From: Paludibacter sp.
Lineage (GTDB): Bacteria > Bacteroidota > Bacteroidia > Bacteroidales > Paludibacteraceae
Direction: 5' to 3'
Assembly: GCA_024709185.1 (NCBI GenBank)
Contig: JANJXE010000380.1
Coordinates: 1-8,489 of the forward strand
DNA length: 8,489 bases
Shown here: positions 1 to 7,027 of the stretch, piece after piece
Position numbering within the stretch: position 1 is the stretch's first letter
How the letters are laid out: every line of letters begins with the position of its first letter
Program-made: the position numbers and the translations under genes
Notes under the pieces: model-generated
The model's input: the letters and a program-made list of their open reading frames with translations, nothing else
The model's database searches: none
What the model was told of the DNA's origin: nothing

Positions 1-795
1 AGGTGTTTTAACCCAACAAGTAAACGTAATCTTATCACTGGCAAATATTTCATTTGCAGGAAAAGTGAGTACATCGCTGCCATTGAGAAATAAAGCACCA
101 TTCCCTTTTTTTACATTTGCATTTTGAAGCGCAGGGTTTCCGGTAGGTTGTCCGGTTACAGTATTTGTTGAATCTGATAAGTTTGTGTCAAAACTCCAGT
201 ATAATTTTTTATTTTTAGAAGGTTCCGTAGGAGGAACACCCGGAGTATTGGTTAAAACTACTTTTTCAATCAGGGTCGATGCTCCAAACCATGCAGTTGC
301 TGGATTTGCTGCTGCTGCACCATTGTGTGGCAACTCCAGTTGAACCGACTTCATCATGCCAGCGTAAACCTGTCCCCAGTTCATGTAGTACTTATCAATC
401 TCAACGGATACAAAATTTTTTGTAGGGTCGAGGTCGGTATAAGCATAAACAAGTTGATTGTTGGCATTTTTAAAAGTTATTAAAAATTTAACCGGCGATT
501 GTGTTGGCCAATTAACAGCTTTGTAGTGTAATTCAAGATAGGGATAATCTTTTGAATCGAACTCATGTGCAACCTCAACAGCAGCGAACCAAAGTTGAGG
601 TCCCTGTGTTGGAGACCCATCAATATAGGTCATTTTCAGCGCTCCATTTTCCCAACTGGCAACAACATCCCTACCCGCACCTAAATCATGCCAGCCCTGC
701 ATGTTTTCATTAAAGTCCCAAACGATATCCTGTGCTTTAGATACAAACGATACTAAAAGAGCACATAGTAAAATAATAATTGAATTCTTATTCAT
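1..795 (-). CDS. Secreted two-domain protein, beta-sandwich domain plus LamG-like domain (3' end outside window)
   Basis: This is an open frame of 265 codons from an ATG at 793-795 that runs off the left edge without a stop, so the C-terminus is missing. Residues 1-22 are a signal peptide (short Lys/Asn start, hydrophobic III-LL-CALLVSFVS core, then KAQ) with no lipobox. Residues 24-183 form a domain beginning VWDFNENMQGW, with an NWP motif near residue 95 and ELPHN near 154. The same three anchors occur in the neighbour at 1003-1779, so the two domains are paralogous. A Pro-rich linker (PGVPPTEPS, about 186-194) leads to a second domain starting KLYWSFD and continuing with NGALFLNGSDVLTF and ITFTCWVKT, the opening pattern of LamG/concanavalin A-like jelly-roll domains. 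Such proteins usually bind or cleave carbohydrate at the cell surface. No catalytic residues are visible in the part present. A T9SS tail may lie beyond the edge (inference). The N-terminal domain being carbohydrate-binding is inferred from fold-like features and context. Confidence 0.85.
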   Translation of the reverse strand, partial: MNKNSIIILLCALLVSFVSKAQDIVWDFNENMQGWHDLGAGRDVVASWENGALKMTYIDGSPTQGPQLWFAAVEVAHEFDSKDYPYLELHYKAVNWPTQSPVKFLITFKNANNQLVYAYTDLDPTKNFVSVEIDKYYMNWGQVYAGMMKSVQLELPHNGAAAANPATAWFGASTLIEKVVLTNTPGVPPTEPSKNKKLYWSFDTNLSDSTNTVTGQPTGNPALQNANVKKGNGALFLNGSDVLTFPANEIFASDKITFTCWVKTP

Positions 796-1002
796 TTGAC
801 GATTGATTAGTTAACAGTTTACACATTCCTGACCGTTAGAATTTTTTGTGTGAATTTGTTGGATAAGTAATAAATATCTAAAGCAGATACCAGGTAACAT
901 ACGAAATTGTATGGATGTGACGAGTTATATCTCTACTGTAATTTGCCCTTTTTCCGGACAAATTACAGCAAGATGAAAAGGAAAAAAAGTTGTAATAAAA
1001 GC
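796..1002. other. 207-base intergenic region with a hairpin
   Basis: This is the widest gap in the window, between the stop of the 258-residue gene and the start of the LamG-containing gene. It contains the inverted repeat at 936-968 near the upstream gene. The remaining roughly 140 bases before the downstream ATG are AT-rich. I looked on the minus strand for the Bacteroidota promoter pattern (TTTG near -33, TAnnTTTG near -7) and found no good match. I see no small ORF or RNA gene. If the downstream gene has its own promoter, this is the likely place. Confidence 0.5.
936..968 (-). repeat. Inverted repeat / hairpin after the 258-residue gene
   Basis: CTGTAATTTG (936-945) and CAAATTACAG (959-968) are perfect 10-base complements around a 13-base loop. 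The stem can extend inward by two C-G pairs after one mismatch. It lies 34 bases past the stop codon of the upstream gene in the direction of transcription. No run of U follows it on the minus strand (the next bases are TAGAGATATAAC), so it is not a canonical intrinsic terminator. It could be a transcript-end or stability hairpin. Confidence 0.55.
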
Positions 1003-1779
1003 TTATTTTACAATCAGTTTCTCAATAGATTTTTGGCCATTAGATTGAATTTCAACAAAGTACAGACCTTTCGCTAAATTACTAACAGAAATACTTTCTG
1101 AAGATTTCGCAACCGATTTCAAGAGCTTGCCAGTAGCATCGAAGATGTTAAGTTGGTCATATGCTCCTCCTTTTACACCGAATGATTCCATTGTAGGATT
1201 TGGATATACACTTAATTTGTTTACTGAGGACTCATTCAGGTCGGTTGTCAGTTGATTCAGGAAAGAAATTTCATCAATACTGATGGATGTTCCGTTCCAA
1301 TTGGATCCGGCTAACTCTGAATTATGGGGTAATTCAATTCGTATTCTTGATGAGGTTCCTGTTGCGGGCAAAACATTCCAAGTGTGTTGAACCTGATTTC
1401 GGATATGAAACGAAAATTCTCCGCTTGCAACATTCATTGTTTGATTGGCATAATAATGTCCACTCGGCAGTTCAAAGTAAACATTTACCAATACATTTGC
1501 TTTTGGCCAGTTAGTAGCATTAAATTTCATTTGAAAATAATTAACAGTTGAAACATCCAGGGGATAATCAACATAAATGGTTGGGTAATCAATAGTTCCA
1601 TCGCCTGCTGTTGAAAGTGCAAGCAGTAACTTATCACTTCCGTCGTGAGTTACTGCATAATCGGCTCCATACGATGACCAGCCATCGGTACCTGTTTTAA
1701 AATCCCATGTTTTTTGAGCATTTAAAACACAAATCATACTGAAAAGTGCTACAATCGAGAGTACATGTTTTGTTTTCAT
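1003..1779 (-). CDS. Secreted T9SS protein, carbohydrate-binding-like beta-sandwich domain
   Basis: A 258-residue protein with an ATG at 1777-1779 that is followed directly by a good signal peptide (MKTKHVLSIVALFSMICVLN, cleavage near AQ21). Residues 23-175 form one domain rich in alternating beta-strand sequence: it opens TWDFKTGTDGW, has NATNWPKANVLVNVYFEL at about 87-104, RIRIELPHN at 145-153, and closes WNGTSISIDEISFLN. Residues 187-258 are a type A T9SS C-terminal sorting domain (VYPNPTMESF, then LNIFDATGKLL, then LAKGLYFVEI, ending KLIVK). T9SS carries such proteins across the outer membrane, removes the tail and leaves them surface-attached or released. No catalytic module is present, so a binding role is the simplest reading (inference). 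The domain resembles the galactose-binding-like folds of carbohydrate-binding modules, but I cannot assign a family. It is the paralogue of the N-terminal domain of the next gene and follows the beta-helix gene by 87 bases, probably in the same operon. Confidence 0.9.
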   Translation of the reverse strand: MKTKHVLSIVALFSMICVLNAQKTWDFKTGTDGWSSYGADYAVTHDGSDKLLLALSTAGDGTIDYPTIYVDYPLDVSTVNYFQMKFNATNWPKANVLVNVYFELPSGHYYANQTMNVASGEFSFHIRNQVQHTWNVLPATGTSSRIRIELPHNSELAGSNWNGTSISIDEISFLNQLTTDLNESSVNKLSVYPNPTMESFGVKGGAYDQLNIFDATGKLLKSVAKSSESISVSNLAKGLYFVEIQSNGQKSIEKLIVK

Positions 1780-1814
1780 ATTAATAGAATTTAAAGTGAG
1801 TTTTTTATTTTTTT

Positions 1815-1857
1815 TGATAGTTCATTTCAACCTTCATACAATTGAAATGAACTATCA
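1815..1857 (-). repeat. Perfect 16-bp inverted repeat between two secreted-protein genes
   Basis: TGATAGTTCATTTCAA (1815-1830) and TTGAAATGAACTATCA (1842-1857) are exact reverse complements around an 11-base loop. The stem begins about 9 bases after the beta-helix gene's stop codon. In the transcript it is followed by an A-rich run (the plus strand has T6-A-T8 at 1801-1815), the opposite of a U-tract. It is therefore not a standard Rho-independent terminator for these genes. Likely roles are a 3'-end block protecting the upstream part of the mRNA, a processing site, or a binding site; these are inferences. The A-rich run sits just upstream of the next start codon and may aid translation, as A-rich leaders do in this phylum. 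Confidence 0.75.
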
Positions 1858-1866
1858 TGTTGATTA

Positions 1867-3654
1867 TTATCGTTTCAAAAGAACACCAGTGACTTTCCTG
1901 CCATTCATGTTGCTGGTATAGAAGTAGGTACCCGGACTTAATCGTGAGGCATCGTAAACAGATTGTGAAACACCTGGTTCAACCTTTACTACATCAATTA
2001 CCTGTCCCATTACATTCACAATTTCAATTGCAATTTTTTCCTTAATTGCGTCTTTAAATTTGAAATGCACCTCATTAACAATCGGATTCGGATAAGTAGC
2101 AACCAGCATTTCAGCATCATGAACAATTGGCACAGCTGAATTCAGATTTATTTTTTCTGTATTCAAGGCTAAAATATGGGCATCGATGGCTGCCTTATTA
2201 TTCTTCCAGATTTCTTTTTTATCTGGAAACCAGTTTAAATCCCCGATTGGCAGTCCATCCAGACCTCCTGATAAAGCTTCCGCATTGGTATAAGTACCAT
2301 TAAATAATGGCCAGGTTTCGTTTTGACCCAGAGCCTTATCGGGATCCCAATACCAGTTTAGTTGTGTAAAGGCAGTACCACCATCATAATGACTTGCGAA
2401 ATAATCTTTCTTTATTGCCGGAAGAGTCCAGGCTGCTAATATAGCAGATAGTGAATCAATGCGATGATCTACAAAAGTTGGATTAACATCGTACTTATTA
2501 TTGGCTGCTTTCCAGTTAGGATGTGCATTACTATTGTAAATACCCGCCTGAGGATTGAGCGCCATGGCCTGAGTTTTCTCTATTCCCCTGGCAGGTGCAT
2601 CGGGTGTCCATACAAGTGGTTGAAAATACATACTTATTGCAGCTCCTTTTTGATTGGCCCAGGTGTACAAAGCATCCAGGTTATCGTAAAATGCTTTGTT
2701 TTTAAATTCAATATTATTAGCCACAAAACTGGTCATTTTATCGAAACCAAAATTAATTTCCACACCATTGTCTTTTACCTTAGGGCTGGGGTGCGACCAC
2801 AGCAATTCAGAAACAGCCCCTGAAGGATAATTATCCCATCCACCTACCCAGGCTTTTTCGTACGGAATTACGTGGCAGTCATACATCAGATTATTCGTAA
2901 AAAAGAACTTTTCCTGATTCGACATCCAGTCAATCTGAGCTTTGTGATGAATAAAGGTATTGTGATTAATCCAGGTAAAACCACTTTTCACCGGAGCATT
3001 GCCATCTGAAAATATTGCTGTGCTAAGACCTACAAAAGTATTATTTTCAACATACAAGGTATCTACCCCACTTTCCTGATTTGCAAAGAAGAAATTTACC
3101 GGCCCATTAACACTGGTTGTTTGATTGGTCAAACGGTTAAAAAGACTATTCCTCAGGTAAATTTTGGGTTTTTGACCTACACTATGTATAGGACTGCCAG
3201 CAGGATCCAACACACAATCATCAATAACCACCCTAACATTATTACCTCCGATTCTGATAAAAAACTGAGGATTAAATACTCCATCGGCTGTTGCATTGAC
3301 GAAATAAATACCTCTCAACGTAAGATTTTCAAAGGCAATGAACATATAGTCAAACGGAGTACCACCTGTGCCGCTGGTTTGCAGGGTTGGTGGCATTGTT
3401 GGTTTCAGGTCACCGGCATCTGGTGTTCCACCTCCAATAATTGTTAATTCAAAACCCGTATTATTAATGATTTCGTTTAAAACATAATAGCCGTTATAGC
3501 CATTCTTGAGTCTGTAAATCTTATTTCCTCCGTGTTGTTTTATTGCAGCATTGAGCGTACCTACTCCCGGAGCAACATCAATGATTTCCTTTGTAGCAGC
3601 TGATAGCGACACTACCAAAATACAAGCAATTAAAAGTAAAGTGTTTTTTTTCAT
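1867..3654 (-). CDS. Secreted right-handed beta-helix (pectate-lyase-like fold) protein with T9SS tail
   Basis: A 595-residue protein with ATG at 3652-3654, preceded by the A-rich leader AAAAAAGCACAAGA. Residues 1-20 are a signal peptide (MKKNTLLLIACILVVSLSAA). Residues 25-260 look like a parallel beta-helix: successive rungs such as LTLRGIYFVN (111-120), VRVVIDDCVLD, PKIYLRNSLFN, DTLYVENNTFVG, FTWINHNTFIHH and KFFFTNNLMYD repeat a hydrophobic strand ending in N/D plus a hydrophobic residue, as in asparagine-ladder helices. Another rung follows at about 309-318 (SFVANNIEF). Residues 265-500 are Trp/Pro-rich and unassigned (WVGGWDNYPSG, WYWDPDK, LNWFPDKKEIW). Residues 513-595 are a type A T9SS sorting domain (ATYPNP, VNVMGQVI, LSPGTYFYT, final LLKR). 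Proteins with this fold and tail are often polysaccharide lyases or glycan-binding proteins, but I could not identify a catalytic triad, so lyase activity is not claimed. The gene begins 44 bases after the receptor's stop, so co-transcription is likely and the receptor may import what this protein releases or binds. Confidence 0.88.
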   Translation of the reverse strand: MKKNTLLLIACILVVSLSAATKEIIDVAPGVGTLNAAIKQHGGNKIYRLKNGYNGYYVLNEIINNTGFELTIIGGGTPDAGDLKPTMPPTLQTSGTGGTPFDYMFIAFENLTLRGIYFVNATADGVFNPQFFIRIGGNNVRVVIDDCVLDPAGSPIHSVGQKPKIYLRNSLFNRLTNQTTSVNGPVNFFFANQESGVDTLYVENNTFVGLSTAIFSDGNAPVKSGFTWINHNTFIHHKAQIDWMSNQEKFFFTNNLMYDCHVIPYEKAWVGGWDNYPSGAVSELLWSHPSPKVKDNGVEINFGFDKMTSFVANNIEFKNKAFYDNLDALYTWANQKGAAISMYFQPLVWTPDAPARGIEKTQAMALNPQAGIYNSNAHPNWKAANNKYDVNPTFVDHRIDSLSAILAAWTLPAIKKDYFASHYDGGTAFTQLNWYWDPDKALGQNETWPLFNGTYTNAEALSGGLDGLPIGDLNWFPDKKEIWKNNKAAIDAHILALNTEKINLNSAVPIVHDAEMLVATYPNPIVNEVHFKFKDAIKEKIAIEIVNVMGQVIDVVKVEPGVSQSVYDASRLSPGTYFYTSNMNGRKVTGVLLKR

Positions 3655-3698
3655 TCTTGTGCTTTTTTAAATGGTTATTATTCTTTCCTGAGAATTAG

Positions 3699-6600
3699 CT
3701 AAAATTTATACCTTATTCCAAGATCTGCAGTTACACCATATTGTTCAACAGATATTGGTCGTGTTTCATCTCTGTATCGAATTCGGTCTTCACTATTGGT
3801 AAGGTTTCCAATTTTGAACAGTACTTCCAGTATATCATTCTTTTGTAAATAGATACTGTATGATGCATTAAAATCAACCCTGCTGTACGGTTCATTCATA
3901 ACATAAAGTCGCAAATCGTTGGGATGGGTACTTTGAATCTTTTGAGCAGCATACTGATATGAAATATACGTTTTAAATCCTTTGATTTCCATTCCCAGTG
4001 TTACATTTGCCATGTGTGCCGGCATTCCGGTCATGGGTTCAATTACTACAGAGTCCTGTCTGCCTGTAAGCTCGTATCTGGATCCTGCCGGCTTATATTT
4101 ATAAAGTCGCGTATAGGGATTAGGCGATTTTCCATTTGTGTAGGTATAGTTTACACTTAATGTCATATATGAAAATGGTTTTGGCAAGTATCCAAACGAG
4201 TTCTGCCATTCAACCTCAACGCCACGTAATACAATTTCATACGGATGATTTTCATACACTGTCATATTCACCAAATCGTTATCCTTAAAAACAGGATGCG
4301 GGATTGGTTCTCCCTGAATACGTTTATATGATCTTGCCCATAACTTATCTTCCACTGATTTATTAAATCCGGTAACTGAAAATAATCCAAATTTATTACC
4401 GTGAAAAGTAAATTGAAGATCATAACTTTTCCATAATTCAGTTCTTAAACCGGGATTACCAGAGTTATAGGTATAGGATGATGCATCCTGTGCACTGTAA
4501 TATTCAAAGGGAGAGACTCCCGAAGATGGTCTTCTGATGGTGTGAGTATATGAAAAATGCGTATAAAACCACTTGGTGGGTTTCAATCGAATGTGAATCA
4601 TCGGAAGTAAGAATTTGTCTGTCCGATATGAAATTGAATCTCTCAATCCATAAGCACTGGAAAGATTTTCAAAAACTGAATACGTCCTGGTCACTTCATT
4701 ACCGCGATAGCCATGTAGTTGCGCATTTTGATATTCATAGCGGAATCCGGGCATTACCATCAACCAGTTTCCAATGTTTATCTCAGGCATAATGTACCCT
4801 GCAAGATAATGTTGTCTGTTGTTGATATCATTCATTGCAGACGAATTAAGATTATATACAAATCCTGAGTATTTTGGATCATCACCCAACCCTCCCGTAG
4901 AGCCGGAAAGATACTTTTCTTTCCCATTTTGCTGCCAGGCATCGAAAACAATATTATTACGTACAAAGGAATACCTGTCGCCAAAGGAATAAGCTCCTCC
5001 TAGAAAATTATTTTCCTGTCCTTCGACAACAAGGGGTACTACCGATTTATTCTCTACCCACCCAAATTGTTTGTTAATATACTCCCTGAAAATTGCATTA
5101 TTACCGGCATAACCAACACCATTAGTCCAATCGACATAATTAGTATTATAGCGGTATTTTGCCCCTAACTGTAGTTTTCCATGAAGTTTATCTTTAAAAA
5201 ACCGAAAAGGAATTTCGAAATCCAGTCGGGGCGAAACATTTAAATTATTGGATTCCAGCTGACTATAAGTCATTGTTTCCAGTTGAGTTCCTTGTAGATT
5301 AACAAGTATATCATCAAAATTCCGGGCTACCTGTGCAGGTGTATAGACTTTTAGACTATCGCGGTGTAAACCATTGGCCCTGGTTTCTGAAGTATAGGAC
5401 CAACTTTGGGACCCGGGGGTTGAAGTTTTATTTCGGGTAAAGCTGACACCATAATTTAAAACAGAACTGAGAAACCTTAACCTTGTTTTTCCTGAAAAAA
5501 TACTTGTTATTCCGTAATTTCTGTACTCCGGTGTCTCCGACATGTTTACTGCAATTGGGACACTGGCGGTATTGCCTTCCGGATTAAAGCTTTTTGACTG
5601 AGTTGAAGCGTAGAAGTTGCTGGCCGATAAAAATGTTTGCAAACCAAGTAGTGTTGAACTGCTGGCTATGAAATCAACATTGACTACAGCCGACTGCTTA
5701 AAATTGATTCGTTCATTCAAATTAAAATTGATATTGCTGATGTAAAACGGATCACCTAAATTAGTTGTATAATTGGTGTTGTATCCTACCCTCATCACAC
5801 TTGTACTTCGGTTTACACGGTCGGCATTTACAGACAGAAAAACACCCAATCGATCGTTAAGAAAACGATTACTTACCTGGGCAACAAAATTGTAATTTGC
5901 ATAATCATTGTTCAGAGCATTGTAACCCGATTGTGCCATAACGCTGTAATTCAGCCCCCGGGGTGTTGCCCGTAACGTTAAATCAACAGAACCTGCCACT
6001 GCATTCCCCTCAAGGTTAGCAGTCAGAGATTTATACACATCTACTCCCTGTAGTGCATAGGTGGAAATTACATTTAATCCTACCGGTAGAGGTTCTCCGT
6101 TTATTAAAACAGTTGAATAAGACTGATCAAGGCCTCTGAGTAAAAATCCGGCTCCTTCTCCACCCGACCTATTTACAGAAATACCCGGCAAACGGCCTAT
6201 AGCTTCTATAGCATTAACATCGGGATTTTGCTGAAGCTTTTCAGCTGAAATTACATTTTTTAGAGTGTTAGAAAGTATTTGTTGATTAATTGCCTGCTTC
6301 TGACCAATAGCCTGAGCTGTAATAACAATTTCATCCAGGGTTTTCTGAATAGGTTCCAACGTAATAATTAAGTTTGTATTTTCTTTTATAACTTCTTCTT
6401 TTGTATTATAACCTATGTAGCTGATGCGAATCTTTTCATTCACAGGTGCTTCAAAATTAAATCGTCCTTCCAAATCAGTGGCAACACCAATGGTTGTGCC
6501 GGGTACAATGACACTGGCACCTATTACCGGAAAACCTTTCTCATCCAACACAAGACCCGAAATCCTCCTTGATTTTACCGGGGCTGAAACTGGAGTTATT

Positions 6601-6965
6601 TCAGATGATTTTTGTGGTTTGTATATTGAAACACTTTTTCCTGTAATGTCAAACCTAATATTTTTGCTGTTAAAAAGTAAGGTTAATATTTCTGAAAGAC
6701 TTTTTTTATCAGCTTCGACAGTAATAAGTTGCTTTAAATCAACATCACTACTTCTTACCAGAAATGAATAACCGGTTTTTTGTTCCAGTAGATTTAAAAC
6801 CTCTCCTAAAGGCTTATTTTTAACCAGTAAGTTCAGTTTTGTATCCTGAGCGAGGCTTAATGAACCTGATAGTGTTATCAGCCAAACAAAAAGGAATACG
6901 ACTATTTTTTTCAAATGACTGTATCTAATCAGGTTTACTTTTTCTTTACAATCTGTGTATTTCAT
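3699..6965 (-). CDS. TonB-dependent outer-membrane receptor with STN signalling domain (SusD-less)
   Basis: A 1088-residue receptor, long for the family because of its N-terminal extensions. Residues 1-40 are a signal peptide with an extended charged start (hydrophobic core IVVFLFVWLITLSG, cleavage near LAQ40). Residues 45-115 are an STN (secretin/TonB short N-terminal) domain. Residues 134-203 are a carboxypeptidase-regulatory-like beta-sandwich (ISGLVLDEKGFPVIGASVIV, then GRFNFEAP, then ISYIGY). A TonB-box-like TLDEIVITA is at 209-217. The plug, about 225-335, carries EAIGRLPGISV (254-264) and LLRGLDQSYSTVLINGEPL, a pattern close to the TonB-Xanth-Caul receptor group rather than classic SusC. 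The rest is the beta-barrel, ending LGIRYKF with the C-terminal Phe typical of outer-membrane barrels. It would import a ligand at TonB expense, and the STN domain would signal to FecR. No susD follows; the next gene encodes a T9SS beta-helix protein. Ligand unknown, probably an oligosaccharide (inference from context). The frame is intact, with no sign of decay. Confidence 0.95.
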   Translation of the reverse strand: MKYTDCKEKVNLIRYSHLKKIVVFLFVWLITLSGSLSLAQDTKLNLLVKNKPLGEVLNLLEQKTGYSFLVRSSDVDLKQLITVEADKKSLSEILTLLFNSKNIRFDITGKSVSIYKPQKSSEITPVSAPVKSRRISGLVLDEKGFPVIGASVIVPGTTIGVATDLEGRFNFEAPVNEKIRISYIGYNTKEEVIKENTNLIITLEPIQKTLDEIVITAQAIGQKQAINQQILSNTLKNVISAEKLQQNPDVNAIEAIGRLPGISVNRSGGEGAGFLLRGLDQSYSTVLINGEPLPVGLNVISTYALQGVDVYKSLTANLEGNAVAGSVDLTLRATPRGLNYSVMAQSGYNALNNDYANYNFVAQVSNRFLNDRLGVFLSVNADRVNRSTSVMRVGYNTNYTTNLGDPFYISNINFNLNERINFKQSAVVNVDFIASSSTLLGLQTFLSASNFYASTQSKSFNPEGNTASVPIAVNMSETPEYRNYGITSIFSGKTRLRFLSSVLNYGVSFTRNKTSTPGSQSWSYTSETRANGLHRDSLKVYTPAQVARNFDDILVNLQGTQLETMTYSQLESNNLNVSPRLDFEIPFRFFKDKLHGKLQLGAKYRYNTNYVDWTNGVGYAGNNAIFREYINKQFGWVENKSVVPLVVEGQENNFLGGAYSFGDRYSFVRNNIVFDAWQQNGKEKYLSGSTGGLGDDPKYSGFVYNLNSSAMNDINNRQHYLAGYIMPEINIGNWLMVMPGFRYEYQNAQLHGYRGNEVTRTYSVFENLSSAYGLRDSISYRTDKFLLPMIHIRLKPTKWFYTHFSYTHTIRRPSSGVSPFEYYSAQDASSYTYNSGNPGLRTELWKSYDLQFTFHGNKFGLFSVTGFNKSVEDKLWARSYKRIQGEPIPHPVFKDNDLVNMTVYENHPYEIVLRGVEVEWQNSFGYLPKPFSYMTLSVNYTYTNGKSPNPYTRLYKYKPAGSRYELTGRQDSVVIEPMTGMPAHMANVTLGMEIKGFKTYISYQYAAQKIQSTHPNDLRLYVMNEPYSRVDFNASYSIYLQKNDILEVLFKIGNLTNSEDRIRYRDETRPISVEQYGVTADLGIRYKF

Positions 6966-7027
6966 CTTTAGATTACGTTTGTGCTTTTCGGGTGTAAAAT
7001 CATACTTCAGCTACACAATTTTTAAAG

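Noticed and set aside
1815..1857. Rho-independent terminator on the minus strand
   Set aside because: The hairpin is followed by an A-run in the transcript, not a U-run, and the next gene is close and on the same strand.
2464..3447. Plus-strand open frames at 2464-2823 (119 codons) and 3121-3447 (108 codons)
   Set aside because: They lie fully inside the well-supported beta-helix gene on the opposite strand, and their translations show no domain or signal peptide.
1867..3654. Naming the beta-helix protein a pectate lyase
   Set aside because: The fold signature is visible, but I could not identify the calcium-binding or catalytic Arg/Lys residues, and many proteins of this fold are not lyases.
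1287..6771. Other plus-strand open frames at 1287-1514, 4550-4792 and 6424-6771
   Set aside because: Each is antisense to a complete gene with clear protein-family motifs, and none has a plausible start context or product.
3699..6965. Calling the receptor a canonical SusC
   Set aside because: No SusD partner follows, and the plug motifs (EAIGRLPGISV, TVLINGEPL) resemble the TonB-Xanth-Caul type, so only the general receptor call is supported.
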